DNA from: Oscillospiraceae bacterium MB08-C2-2
GTDB taxonomy: Bacteria > Bacillota > Clostridia > Oscillospirales > Ruminococcaceae
NCBI GenBank assembly: GCA_035621215.1
Contig: CP141729.1
Span: 1,324,944 to 1,388,943 of the forward strand
Reading direction: 5' to 3'
DNA: 64,000 nt
The notes beneath the pieces are model-generated. The model was not told the DNA's origin. It did no database searches and saw only the letters and a program-made list of their open reading frames with translations. Position 1 is the stretch's first letter. Each line of letters opens with the position of its first letter. Positions 26,871 through 36,126 of this stretch are shown piece after piece. A program made the translations under genes and the position numbers.

Positions 26871-28088
26871 TCAGGCCCAAACCTCACGCAGCACGCGCAG
26901 CGCATTGCCGCCAAGGACTTTTGCAATTTCCTCTTCTGTATAGCCATGCTTAATGAGCCAGCGGGGAATATTCCAAGAGGATTCGGTGGGGTTTTCCAGA
27001 TATTTTACGAACTCAACTTCTTCGTAAGGCAAAGTAGATTTGGAGGTATCACCTGTGGAAAGCGAAGCCGCAAACGCATGGTGAACGCCAACATGGTCGC
27101 CATAAAGAGTATCCACGCCAAAGCTGACATGGTCAATGCCCACCAGATTTTTTACATATTCAAAGTGTTCCATCACACTTTCAATGTCGTGGGTGCAGTG
27201 GGTGGCACTCATGGTGGTGTGGGGCGCTGCTTCGATGCCGATCACACCGCCTTTTTGCGCAATGGCTTTCAGAAGCTCATCATCGGCAAGGCGCTTGATG
27301 TTCCAGACACCTTTGGCGCCCAAATGGCTGGCGATAATTGGCTTTTTGCTGTGCATAACAGATTCATAGGCAGTGCGGGTGCCGCAGTGGGAAACATCAA
27401 TCAGCATACCCACTTTATTCATGCGCTCCACGCACACCTTGCCGAATTTGGTGAGGCCGCCGTCGTTGTCTTCCTTCAGGCCATTGCCAAGTGCATTGCT
27501 CTCGGAATAGGTAACGCCCAGCTGGCGTACACCCAAGCCATACAAAATATCAATGCGGTCCACTTCGTTTTCAATGCAGGCGGCACCTTCAACACAGGGA
27601 ACCCATGCAATTTTGCCAGCAGCCTTAGCAGCGAGAATGTCATCCACCGTTTTGCACTGGATCAAAAAATCCTGATGGGCAATGTCGCACAGGCGCATGC
27701 CCAAATCATGGAGCACGTCAATCCACTTCCAACCCCCGGGGCTGGAAATGATGTTCACGCCATCCATCATGTTATCAAAAATGCAGTCCAGATTGGAATA
27801 GGAAAGCGCTTCGTAACCGCAGAATTGGCGGCCCTGACGCATTGCATCATAGATTTTATCCATGGTGCTCATATCCTCGGGATAAAAGGTGGGATGGTCA
27901 TGCAAGGAAATAAAGGGATGTTTTTTGATAAGCTCTTCATACAGAGCCTCCTGCTGGGCATCCAGTTCAATAATGCCGCGGCCTGCCCAATCCCACTGAA
28001 CCCAGTTGATATCTTTATAGTCTTTGCCGGCTTCCAGATATTGGTAGGGCTTGTAAGGCTTGAAACCTGCTTTTTGATTGATTTTCAC
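26871..28088 (-). CDS. M19 membrane-dipeptidase-type peptidase, copy 2
   Basis: Paralogue of the neighbouring gene; 405 residues align without gaps near the N-terminus. It has the same metal-site pattern with His63-Asp64-His65 at the first position, then PCVEGAA, LIDVSHCG, IIASHLGAKG and FGVDTLYG. There is no signal peptide, so it probably works in the cytoplasm on imported peptides. The GTG at 28088 is preferred: AAAGGA lies ten bases upstream and the result lines up with the paralogue. A GTG at 28097 is too close to that site. Confidence 0.92.
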   Translation of the reverse strand: MKINQKAGFKPYKPYQYLEAGKDYKDINWVQWDWAGRGIIELDAQQEALYEELIKKHPFISLHDHPTFYPEDMSTMDKIYDAMRQGRQFCGYEALSYSNLDCIFDNMMDGVNIISSPGGWKWIDVLHDLGMRLCDIAHQDFLIQCKTVDDILAAKAAGKIAWVPCVEGAACIENEVDRIDILYGLGVRQLGVTYSESNALGNGLKEDNDGGLTKFGKVCVERMNKVGMLIDVSHCGTRTAYESVMHSKKPIIASHLGAKGVWNIKRLADDELLKAIAQKGGVIGIEAAPHTTMSATHCTHDIESVMEHFEYVKNLVGIDHVSFGVDTLYGDHVGVHHAFAASLSTGDTSKSTLPYEEVEFVKYLENPTESSWNIPRWLIKHGYTEEEIAKVLGGNALRVLREVWA

Positions 28089-28175
28089 AAAGGGCACTTC
28101 CTTTCTCTAATTCAAAGGCATAAAAGTACCAGTGAACGCAGAAAGCTTCTGCGGCCACCGGTTCCTTTTTAGGGA

Positions 28176-29822
28176 TTACTTGGCGGAGATTTGGGTGGCA
28201 AGGGAGCTGCTCAGATAGCCGTGGTTGCCATATACAGCTTTAAAGCCTTCAAATTTATCGGTGTTTGCCACATAGGTCTGAACCGGCACATAGGTCATGG
28301 AAATGGGAATATTCTCAACGGCCAGTTTCTGCCATTCATCCAGCAGCTTAACACGGTCTTCAGGATTGGGGGTGGATTTCATCTGGAGCAGAAGAGCATC
28401 CATTTCTTCGTTGTTATAATCCATATAGTTCAGCATCTGCCCAATACCGTAGCAGGTGTAAAGAGTGGTATCTACATCGTCGATGGTTCCCCACATGTTG
28501 TAAGAAATATCAAACACACGGCCATTGGTTACTTTTGCAGAGAAGGTGGAAGGATCCACAGGCTCCAAGTTGATTTTGATACCAGCTTGTGCAGCCGCTG
28601 TACGCAGAATTTCCATCACATTGTCCACACTCTGAATGGAGGAGCGGTAGGTGATAGAAAATTCCAGCTTTTTGCCATCGGCGCTTTCCAAAATGCCATC
28701 GCCATCTGCATCTTTATAGCCGTTTTGTTCCAGCATTGCTTTTGCACCGGCGGGATCATAGGCGGGCTGCTGAATGTTGGCCTTGGTAAATTGCTGATAA
28801 ACAGGGCTGATTACAGTCTGCATGGCTTTGGCGGCACCGCTCATGCCAACTGCCACCATGGCATCACGCTCAATGCTCATGGCAAGGGCTTTGCGCACAT
28901 TCACATCCTGCAGCAAGGGGTTGCTTTGAGAGTAGCTGATCTGGCCATAGCCCAGAGATTCAATATCGGTGAGCTGGAAGTTCTCAGAAGCTGCCAGCTG
29001 GCTTTTGCTGTTAGGGGAAATGTAGTTGGCGCACACATCAATTTCGCCATTCTGCAATGCCAAAACAGCTGCATTTTCATCGGTATAAACACGGAAGAGA
29101 ACGTTATCGATCAGCGCACCCTTGCCGTCATTTGCCTGCTTAAAATATTCATTGCGCTTAAGGGATACATATTGGCCATCCACCCATTCGTCGATGTAGT
29201 AGGGGCCGTAGCCTGCGCCGCTGTAGGCGTGGTTCAGAGGATCTTCCACCGAAGACCACTCGCTTTCACGCATCAAAGGCAGCCAGTAGCCTGCACCGTT
29301 CCAGAAGTTTACATCAGGATCGGAAAGGTGGAACACAACGGTTTTGTCATCCTTCACTTCTGTTTCGGTTACTTTTCCGTAATAGCTATCGAAGAATCCG
29401 ATTTTGTGCTCTACACCATATTTGGCGCCAAAGGCCAGATCATTTGCTGTTACCGGGGTGCCGTCGTTCCAATAAAGCTCTTTCAGCACAATTGTCCACT
29501 GGGTGCTGTCTTCATTGGGGGTAGCGGATTCGGCAAGATAATTGTATTTGGAGCCGGTTTCATCCATGGTCACCAAGTTGGGAACCACAAGGTTCATGAT
29601 AATGCTGGAGTTGATATCGTTTTGCACCCAGATGTTGGCGCTGATGGGTGCAGACGAAAGACCTGCTGTTAAGGTGCTGCCTTCTTGGGGCTGGGTGGTG
29701 GCTGCACCCGACTCACCTTGTGATGCGGCAGAACTGCCCCCGTTTTTGCTTCCAGAGCAGGCAGCCAAAGAAAACACAAGAACTGAGGCCATTGCCGCTG
29801 CTAAGAACCTTTTGAAATTCAT
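28176..29822 (-). CDS. Peptide ABC importer, family 5 binding lipoprotein
   Basis: The receptor of the peptide importer in this operon. A signal peptide with lipobox (FSLAAC) and a Ser/Ala linker is followed by the family 5 domain (LYWNDGTPVTANDLAFGAKYG, GYGPYYIDEW). The ATG at 29822 has GGAGG nine bases upstream. Its place among D-aminoacylase and dipeptidase genes suggests binding of peptides or N-acyl amino acids; the ligand is inferred. Confidence 0.88.
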   Translation of the reverse strand: MNFKRFLAAAMASVLVFSLAACSGSKNGGSSAASQGESGAATTQPQEGSTLTAGLSSAPISANIWVQNDINSSIIMNLVVPNLVTMDETGSKYNYLAESATPNEDSTQWTIVLKELYWNDGTPVTANDLAFGAKYGVEHKIGFFDSYYGKVTETEVKDDKTVVFHLSDPDVNFWNGAGYWLPLMRESEWSSVEDPLNHAYSGAGYGPYYIDEWVDGQYVSLKRNEYFKQANDGKGALIDNVLFRVYTDENAAVLALQNGEIDVCANYISPNSKSQLAASENFQLTDIESLGYGQISYSQSNPLLQDVNVRKALAMSIERDAMVAVGMSGAAKAMQTVISPVYQQFTKANIQQPAYDPAGAKAMLEQNGYKDADGDGILESADGKKLEFSITYRSSIQSVDNVMEILRTAAAQAGIKINLEPVDPSTFSAKVTNGRVFDISYNMWGTIDDVDTTLYTCYGIGQMLNYMDYNNEEMDALLLQMKSTPNPEDRVKLLDEWQKLAVENIPISMTYVPVQTYVANTDKFEGFKAVYGNHGYLSSSLATQISAK

Positions 29823-29925
29823 CAATTTTTACCTCCTAAATTGTTGCTGACAAACTGACTATATGATACTTCGCCAATGAACAAAGGCGGCTTACCTCTG
29901 CTCCTGACGATGTTCAATTAAAAAA

Positions 29926-31551
29926 TTACTGCTGGTTTTTTTGGAGCACACGCCCCGGATAACTGGTGAGCGATTCCCCATCCCTCAGTGCTTCCTTGCC
30001 GTTTACCAGCACTAAGCTGCATCCGGTTGCGGTCAACAGAGGCGTTTTGTAGTGCATCTGATCCATTTCGGGGTATTTGTAGTTGGGCAAATCAATCACA
30101 GCAATATCGGCATAGCAGCCTTCTTCCAAGCGGCCACGCTTTTGAATGCCAAAATGATCGGCCACCATAGAGGTGTTGCGCCGCACAATTTCTTCGTAGG
30201 GCACGCCTTTTTTCAAATACATGTTGGTGAAGATGGCAAACCCGCCACGGCGCCGAATTTCATACCAATCGAACGGATCATAGGTGGAATCACCCATAAT
30301 GGTGTCGCTGCCGACCGAGACATAGGGGTTGGCCATGATGGAATCCTCATGGTCGATAAATTTGGAGGGTACCCCGGCTGCCGGTGCATTGAGCCAAAAA
30401 ACATAGTTGTTGTCATCGCCCATCAAATCCAGCATGCATTCATCCTCGTGCACGCCCCGCTGGGCGGCAATGTCTCTTACCGAACGGTTTTCCAGTGCAG
30501 GATCATCCGAATGCACAATGTAGATTTTATCCTTATCGCCTGCCATGGTGTAGTTTTCCCGCAGAATCAGCTCCCGGCCCTCCGGGGTATGCAAAGCCCG
30601 TTTCACGCCTTCAATTCCTTGGCTGAACAGCTCATCGGATAATGCCATGGTGAACAGCAACATGCGTTCTTTGCCGGTGCAATGCCCCACACTGGAGGGA
30701 ATGGTATCAATTCTTGCCCTTATACCATCCTCTTCAATGGCCTTTTGTGCAGCAGCAAAGGCTTCGGGTACAGTGCTGGCAAGGTGAGAAATCTGAATCT
30801 TGCCGCCGGTGCGGCGTCCCACTTCCAAATATTCCAGTGTGGATTCCAAAATACCGATTTTGTGGCGCAAATGAGCAGCAGAGGTGCCGTCATAGGCTTT
30901 TATCAGTGCCACCATTTCGCAAAGCTCATCGATATCCGCATAGCGGCTGGGCACATAATCCAGCCCAAAGGAAATGCCAAACATGCCTTGCTCCATATTG
31001 TGGCGGATAATGGCCTCAATGGTCGCCTTTTCCTGAGAATCCGGTTTACGGGGCCATGCGCCGTGCATTACATACTGGCGGATGCTGCCATGGCCCATCA
31101 GAGTTACAAAATTACAGTTGGTTCCAGTTTGATGCACCGCCTGGCGGTAACCTTCAAAGTCGTGCCATTCGGGCCAAGTTTTCATATAGCGGTCATATTG
31201 CCGCAGATTGATCAGCCCGTTGCCCAAATAGTAATCCAGCTGTTGTTTTTTATGCCCAGGAACCACCGAGTGACCACAGTTTCCGTTAATCAGAGTGGTG
31301 ACACCCTGCTGCAAATATAAATCATATTTCCCATCATCAAAGCACACCCATTCTTCATGCACATGGGGGTCTATAAGCCCGGGAATAACGTACCGACCTG
31401 CCGCATCAAAAACCTGTGCGGCCTGCTCCTGAATTTCAGGTGCGATGCGAACAATACGGTCGCCCTTTACTGCAACATCCGCTTTGCTGCCCGCACGCCC
31501 CGTGCCATCAATTACAATGCCGTTTTTAATTAGATAATCATACAATTTCAT
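29926..31551 (-). CDS. N-acyl-D-amino-acid deacylase family amidohydrolase
   Basis: A metal-dependent amidohydrolase of 541 residues resembling D-aminoacylase, which frees D-amino acids from N-acyl forms. The first metal motif is His63-x-His65 in LIDPHVH. Cys92 in NGNCGH matches the bridging Cys of that family, and further His occur in SAAHLRHK and QISHLAS, with Asp in VGSDTIMGD. The ATG at 31551 is only two bases from AGGAGG; the TTG at 31545 would give a MYDYLIKNG start that fits relatives better. It sits between permease and binding-protein genes. Confidence 0.88.
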   Translation of the reverse strand: MKLYDYLIKNGIVIDGTGRAGSKADVAVKGDRIVRIAPEIQEQAAQVFDAAGRYVIPGLIDPHVHEEWVCFDDGKYDLYLQQGVTTLINGNCGHSVVPGHKKQQLDYYLGNGLINLRQYDRYMKTWPEWHDFEGYRQAVHQTGTNCNFVTLMGHGSIRQYVMHGAWPRKPDSQEKATIEAIIRHNMEQGMFGISFGLDYVPSRYADIDELCEMVALIKAYDGTSAAHLRHKIGILESTLEYLEVGRRTGGKIQISHLASTVPEAFAAAQKAIEEDGIRARIDTIPSSVGHCTGKERMLLFTMALSDELFSQGIEGVKRALHTPEGRELILRENYTMAGDKDKIYIVHSDDPALENRSVRDIAAQRGVHEDECMLDLMGDDNNYVFWLNAPAAGVPSKFIDHEDSIMANPYVSVGSDTIMGDSTYDPFDWYEIRRRGGFAIFTNMYLKKGVPYEEIVRRNTSMVADHFGIQKRGRLEEGCYADIAVIDLPNYKYPEMDQMHYKTPLLTATGCSLVLVNGKEALRDGESLTSYPGRVLQKNQQ

Positions 31552-31575
31552 TGCCTCCTGTCATAAAGCGGTTGA

Positions 31576-32421
31576 TCAGCCCCGCCCTTTTGGATTCAAG
31601 GTATCGTTTAAAGCCATGCCAAACAAGTTAAAGCACACAACATAAAAAACAATGCACAGGCTGGGCATGAGCCACCACCACCATGGGTTCGGGTTTGCAA
31701 TAACAGCGTTGGCACCCCACGCCCGCTTGAGCATGGTACCCCAGCTCCATGTAGTGGGGTCCCCCAAGCCAAGAAAGCTCAGGCTTGCTTCGGAAAGAAC
31801 GGCGCTTGCCATAACCAGCGTGAGATTAACGAACACGGGCCCGGAAGCATTGAGCAAGATATGCTTGAACAAAATGCGTGTCTTTGAAATGCCAAGGCAC
31901 TGTGCCGCTTCAATATACTGCATCTCTTTGATTTTGAGTGTGCTGCTGCGGGCAACCCGTGCAAGTGAGGGCCACGAGAACACACCCAGAATAACCGCCA
32001 CATTGGTGATATTCGCTCCCATAATCGCCGCCATAATAATCATGAGGGGCAGCATGGGAATGGTAAGAAAAATATCGATGATGGCATCAATAAAACCGGA
32101 AAACCAGTTTTTAAGATACCCCGAAAGCAGCCCCAAGGGAAGGCCAATGGCAGCTGCCACCAGCAGCGCCAGCACAGAAACATAAAGGGAGGTGCGTGCA
32201 CCCCAAATCAGCTCTGCAAAAATATCCAGACCCAAATTGTCTGTCCCCAGCCAGTGAATGCTGGAAGGGTTCACCAGCACATCTGCCGTGTAGCCTTCTG
32301 GCTTTGCCACAAACAAGGGGCCCAGCAGCCCGGTCAGAACGATAAAGACAACTCCGCACAAACCAATGACACCGTTGCGATTGCGCAAAAAGTAATAGAG
32401 TGCTGTTTTCCGTTGTTTCAT
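31576..32421 (-). CDS. Peptide ABC importer, DppC-like permease
   Basis: A 281-residue permease of the DppC/OppC type with the HWLGTDNLGLDIFAELIWGA motif and the coupling segment EAAQCLGISKTRILFKHILLN. It follows the DppB-like gene by three bases. Together with the two ATPases upstream it forms the complete importer of the D-peptide operon. Confidence 0.88.
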   Translation of the reverse strand: MKQRKTALYYFLRNRNGVIGLCGVVFIVLTGLLGPLFVAKPEGYTADVLVNPSSIHWLGTDNLGLDIFAELIWGARTSLYVSVLALLVAAAIGLPLGLLSGYLKNWFSGFIDAIIDIFLTIPMLPLMIIMAAIMGANITNVAVILGVFSWPSLARVARSSTLKIKEMQYIEAAQCLGISKTRILFKHILLNASGPVFVNLTLVMASAVLSEASLSFLGLGDPTTWSWGTMLKRAWGANAVIANPNPWWWWLMPSLCIVFYVVCFNLFGMALNDTLNPKGRG

Positions 32422-32424
32422 TGT

Positions 32425-33390
32425 TTATTTTCCTCCCAGTCGGATACGAGGATCCAGCCACGCAACCATAAGATCTGTCAGGAAGTTCATCCCCACCACG
32501 GCTACCGCCAGCAGCAAAAATGCACCTTGCAGCACAGGATAATCCAGCGCAGACACCGCATCGTAAATCAAGCGGCCAACACCCGGCCAAGAAAACACCG
32601 TTTCGGTTACCACGGCGCCACCCACCATGGTGCCCACCTGCAAGCCAATGGCCGTAACCGTTGGAATCATTGCATTTTTCAGTGCATGCACCGAGATAAC
32701 CCGGTTTGTGAGATTCCCTTTGGAATAAGCTGTGCGGATATAATCCTCGTGGAGCACCTCAATCATGCTGTTGCGGGTATACATCACCGCATTGGCAAGG
32801 TTGGTAATGGTGAGGGCCAGTGTAGGCAAAATCAGATGCTTGTCCACATCCAGCCAATAGGTAAGCCCTTCGGTGCGGGGTGGTGTATAGGCACCGCCAG
32901 TGGGAAGAATTTTGAGTCGAAATGAGAAAATATACAGCAGCAAAAAAGAAACGAAGGGTATGAACACCGAAATTCCCAGTGTTACCAGCACGCTGATCAC
33001 ACGGTCTGCCATTTTACCTTTTCTCCTGGCTGCCAGCACACCCACGGGGATACCCACAACCAACACCAAAACCATTACCGAGCTCAGTAGCATCAATGTC
33101 CATGGCAGGCGTTCCAGCAAATATTGTGTAACGGGAATGTGCTTGCTAAAGCTGTTTCCCAAATTCCCCTGAAAAAGCTGCCCCAAAAACTTGCCATACT
33201 GCACCAGAATAGGCTGATCCAGACCATAGGCCGTAATCATAGCCTCCTTAGCTTCGGGGGTCATTTGCGGGCTCACCATCAACGAAACAGGGTCAGAGGG
33301 CATCAGGCGCACAATGAAAAATGTAAGCGAAACAGAAATGAATATGGTAAGCAGACCACGGCAAATGCGGCGAATCAAATAATGGCTCAT
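32425..33390 (-). CDS. Peptide ABC importer, DppB-like permease
   Basis: A 321-residue permease with the DppB hallmarks: FFIVRLMPSDPVSLM, AYGLDQPILVQYGKFLGQLFQGNLGNS, and the coupling loop RTAYSKGNLTNRVISVHALKNAMIP. Its ATG overlaps the stop of the DppF-like gene by four bases. Confidence 0.88.
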   Translation of the reverse strand: MSHYLIRRICRGLLTIFISVSLTFFIVRLMPSDPVSLMVSPQMTPEAKEAMITAYGLDQPILVQYGKFLGQLFQGNLGNSFSKHIPVTQYLLERLPWTLMLLSSVMVLVLVVGIPVGVLAARRKGKMADRVISVLVTLGISVFIPFVSFLLLYIFSFRLKILPTGGAYTPPRTEGLTYWLDVDKHLILPTLALTITNLANAVMYTRNSMIEVLHEDYIRTAYSKGNLTNRVISVHALKNAMIPTVTAIGLQVGTMVGGAVVTETVFSWPGVGRLIYDAVSALDYPVLQGAFLLLAVAVVGMNFLTDLMVAWLDPRIRLGGK

Positions 33391-34385
33391 TGGTTGCCCC
33401 CCTCCCTTGCAAAATGGCAGCGTACATAGTGCCCCTCTCCCACTTCCAACAGCTTGGGCTCTTTTTCAAAGCAAACAGGCTCTGCCTTGAAGCACCGCTG
33501 GCAAAAACGGCAGCCATTCGGCGGATTAACCGGGCTTGGAATATCGCCTTGCAGCAAAATACGCTCCTGCCGGCTGGCGGTGGAAGGCTCCGGTATTGCC
33601 GAAATCAATGCTTGTGTATAGGGGTGAGTATCCTCGCCAAATAGGGCATCATAGGGGGCGATCTCCATTACCTTGCCCAAATACATAACAAGAATGCGGT
33701 CGCTGATATAGCGAACAACGGCCAGGTCGTGCCCAATGAATACATATGTGAGGTTGCGCTGCCTTTTCAGCTCGTTAAACAGGTTCAAAATCTGTGCCTG
33801 AACCGAAACATCCAATGCTGAAACTGATTCATCGCAAAACAGCAGCCTTGGCTGTGTGGCAAGTGCCCGGGCAATGCCTATGCGCTGCCGCTGCCCGCCC
33901 GAAAATTCATGAGGAAAACGGTCATACACCTCGGGCTGCAAACCAATGGTCTGCAAAAGCTCCTGCACCTGTGCTTTGGCATCCGCCTTGGATTTTGCCA
34001 GCCCATAGTGAAGCATTGGTTCTGCAATGGCGTCGCCCACTTTAATCTTGGGGTTAAGCGATGCATAGGGGTCCTGAAAAATCATTTGCATCTGGCGGCG
34101 CAGATTGGCAGCATCACACTTTTTAAAGTTGGTAATCTCTTTGCCTTCATACAGCACCTTGCCGCCGCTGGTTTTGGTCAGTGCCAAAATGGCACGGGCA
34201 AGGGTGGATTTTCCTGAACCGGATTCCCCCACGATTCCCATGGTTTCGCCTTCATAAAGCGTAAACGAAACATCTTCAACCGCATGCACCTTTTGACTGG
34301 GGCCAAAGAGAGTTTTGCTTTTTACCGGAAAAAACTTGCTGAGGTTTTGCACCTCCAGAAGCGGCACTTTGTTTTCATGCATCAC
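33387..34385 (-). CDS. Peptide ABC importer, DppF-like ATPase
   Basis: A 332-residue ATPase with Walker A GESGSGKST, signature FSGGQRQRIGIA, Walker B LLFCDESVSALD and the peptide-transporter C-terminal Cys cluster (CRFCQRCFKAEPVC). It overlaps both neighbours by a few bases, so translation is coupled. Confidence 0.9.
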   Translation of the reverse strand: MMHENKVPLLEVQNLSKFFPVKSKTLFGPSQKVHAVEDVSFTLYEGETMGIVGESGSGKSTLARAILALTKTSGGKVLYEGKEITNFKKCDAANLRRQMQMIFQDPYASLNPKIKVGDAIAEPMLHYGLAKSKADAKAQVQELLQTIGLQPEVYDRFPHEFSGGQRQRIGIARALATQPRLLFCDESVSALDVSVQAQILNLFNELKRQRNLTYVFIGHDLAVVRYISDRILVMYLGKVMEIAPYDALFGEDTHPYTQALISAIPEPSTASRQERILLQGDIPSPVNPPNGCRFCQRCFKAEPVCFEKEPKLLEVGEGHYVRCHFAREGGNQ

Positions 34386-35361
34386 CGGTCACCTCCCCTT
34401 CAAAATTCAGCCAGCACTGCACCAAATGGTCGCTTCCCACCTGTTTGAGGGGTGGCACCTCATCACTGCACTGGTCCATATAGTGAGCACAGCGGTCGGC
34501 AAAGCGGCAGCCACTGCCAAAATCATATACTGTCGGCACCGTTCCGGGGATGGTGTAAAGAGGCTCTTTGCTGCTGCGAATGGTGGGAACCGATGCCATA
34601 AGCCCTTTGGTGTAGGGGTGCAGAGGGTTATCAAACACAGCTGCCAAGGTGCCCCTCTCCACCGCACGCCCGGCATACATGACAACAATCTCTTCGCAGA
34701 TTTCAGCCACCACACCCAAATTGTGGGTGATCACTACAAGGCCGCCGCTGCCTTTCAGATGCCGCATCAAATCCAAAATCTGCGCCTGCACCGTAACATC
34801 CAGCGCTGTGGTGGGCTCATCTGCAATTAGAAGAGCCGGTTCGTTTATAATGGCCATGGCAATCATGACACGCTGCCGCATACCGCCTGAAAATTCATGG
34901 GGATATTGTGAAAGCCGGGTTTCCGGGTTGGAAATGCCTACAGCAGTTAACACTTCCATCACACGCTTTTCCACTTCCTGCTGTGCAAGCTGTGGATGAT
35001 GGAGCCGCACAATTTCGCTTATTTGAAAACCAATGGTAAGCACAGGATTCAGCGCTGTCATAGGTTCCTGAAAAATCATGGAGATTCGATTGCCCCGCAC
35101 CTTGGCGATTTCTCTTTCGTCCATTTCCAGCAGATTTCTGCCTTCAAACAAAATTTCTCCGCCCTGAACAACCGCTGCATCCGGCAGCAGGCGCATCATC
35201 GAAAGGCTGGTCATACTTTTGCCGCAGCCAGATTCCCCCACAATGCCCAATGCACGCCCCGGCTCCACGTTGAAAGACACTCGATCCAGCAGGTTAAAAA
35301 CCTGTCCGTCGTCGTCCAAAAAACCCATGCTATACTCTTTAAATTCAACGATGGCTGGCAT
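34375..35361 (-). CDS. Peptide ABC importer, DppD-like ATPase
   Basis: The first gene of the operon. Walker A is GESGCGKSM, signature FSGGMRQRVMIA, Walker B LLIADEPTTALD, and a Cys-containing tail CRFADRCAHYMDQC follows, as in DppD. I start at the ATG at 35361 because GGGGGA lies about nine bases upstream; a GTG at 35385 would sit upstream of that site. It reaches the DppF-like gene with an eleven-base overlap. Confidence 0.9.
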   Translation of the reverse strand: MPAIVEFKEYSMGFLDDDGQVFNLLDRVSFNVEPGRALGIVGESGCGKSMTSLSMMRLLPDAAVVQGGEILFEGRNLLEMDEREIAKVRGNRISMIFQEPMTALNPVLTIGFQISEIVRLHHPQLAQQEVEKRVMEVLTAVGISNPETRLSQYPHEFSGGMRQRVMIAMAIINEPALLIADEPTTALDVTVQAQILDLMRHLKGSGGLVVITHNLGVVAEICEEIVVMYAGRAVERGTLAAVFDNPLHPYTKGLMASVPTIRSSKEPLYTIPGTVPTVYDFGSGCRFADRCAHYMDQCSDEVPPLKQVGSDHLVQCWLNFEGEVTGDA

Positions 35362-35545
35362 GATTTTTATTCCCCCATTCCACACGCTTCACTTTATCTT
35401 GCTAACTGATAAATTTGATAAAGCGATTTATTTAATTTAAAAGGCCCCATGTGAATAAAAAACAATGGGCGCCTTTGCCTTTAGCTTGTTTATTTATAAA
35501 ATTAAGTGACATACTATAAATTTAGGTTTTGTAAAGTTAACAATA

Positions 35546-35575
35546 ATTATAATGTAGTTTTGTGCAAGTTGTAAA
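35546..35575 (-). promoter_or_regulatory. Candidate promoter of the D-peptide operon
   Basis: On the minus strand TTTACA (35570-35575) and TATAAT (35546-35551) with 18 bases between. It is about 185 bases before the first gene. The -10 box is ideal, the -35 misses one base. Confidence 0.6.
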
Positions 35576-35758
35576 GGACATAGGTCACATAACAATTGCA
35601 TAAACATTTTGGCGTTCTCTATGCCCCCTTTCTCTTATTTCACCAAAATATACTCAAAAAAGTTTTGACCCTCAGCTTTTTATTCTTTGCATTGTTCCAC
35701 GAAGAATACACCGTGAGGGCACAGCTGTAAAATATATGTTTTTTGTGGGGCCTGTTTC

Positions 35759-35787
35759 TTTACAAACATATGCCGTTTATGTATAAT
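35759..35787 (+). promoter_or_regulatory. Candidate promoter of the Crp/Fnr-type gene
   Basis: TTTACA at 35759-35764 and TATAAT at 35782-35787 with 17 bases between. The palindromic element at 35795-36063 starts right after it, so the transcript would carry a leader of about 330 bases. Confidence 0.7.
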
Positions 35788-35794
35788 ATAAAAT

Positions 35795-36063
35795 TAATTA
35801 ATGCCCACTGAACAATTCAAAAATACGATGATTAAAACATATATCATATCTTTTTTTGAATTGTATCCGTAAGTTTTCGTGGTCACAGACACCAAAATTT
35901 TACGGATTACAAACGATTTTCTTGTGAAAATCGTTTCAGTGGTTGCAGTAAGGAATGTCTTTGTTCATCCGGAAATATCTTTTGCAAAGATATTTCCGGA
36001 TGAATGACGCGGCCTTTGCCGCATGAACAAATAGAGTACGATTTGTTCAGTAGACATTAATTA
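35795..36063. repeat. 269-bp palindrome-rich element with terminal inverted repeats
   Basis: The ends are imperfect inverted repeats of 21 bases with two mismatches; their core reads ATTAATGYCYACTGAACAA. Inside are a CAATTCAAAAA/TTTTTGAATTG pair, an 11-bp hairpin at 35911-35936, a 19-bp hairpin with a three-base loop at 35964-36004 (arm TTCATCCGGAAATATCTTT), and a short GCGGC/GCCGC hairpin. It has no reading frame of its own. It could be a MITE-like insertion or a highly folded leader RNA of the downstream regulator gene. Confidence 0.65.
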
Positions 36064-36126
36064 CAAACCGGCCTAAAATAAGCCGCACAAACGGGATTTG
36101 CCGAGCGAACGATAAGGAAAACACAT

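Noticed and set aside
26514-28172. A 552-codon open frame on the plus strand
   Set aside because: It lies opposite the two M19 genes, whose metal motifs and ribosome sites are clear. Its translation is a low-complexity mirror with no family features.
28191-29672. A 493-codon open frame on the plus strand
   Set aside because: Exact shadow of the receptor gene on the other strand, with no ribosome site.
35911-36022. Hairpin array considered as a CRISPR array
   Set aside because: The repeats are inverted and different from each other; there are no direct repeats with regular spacers.
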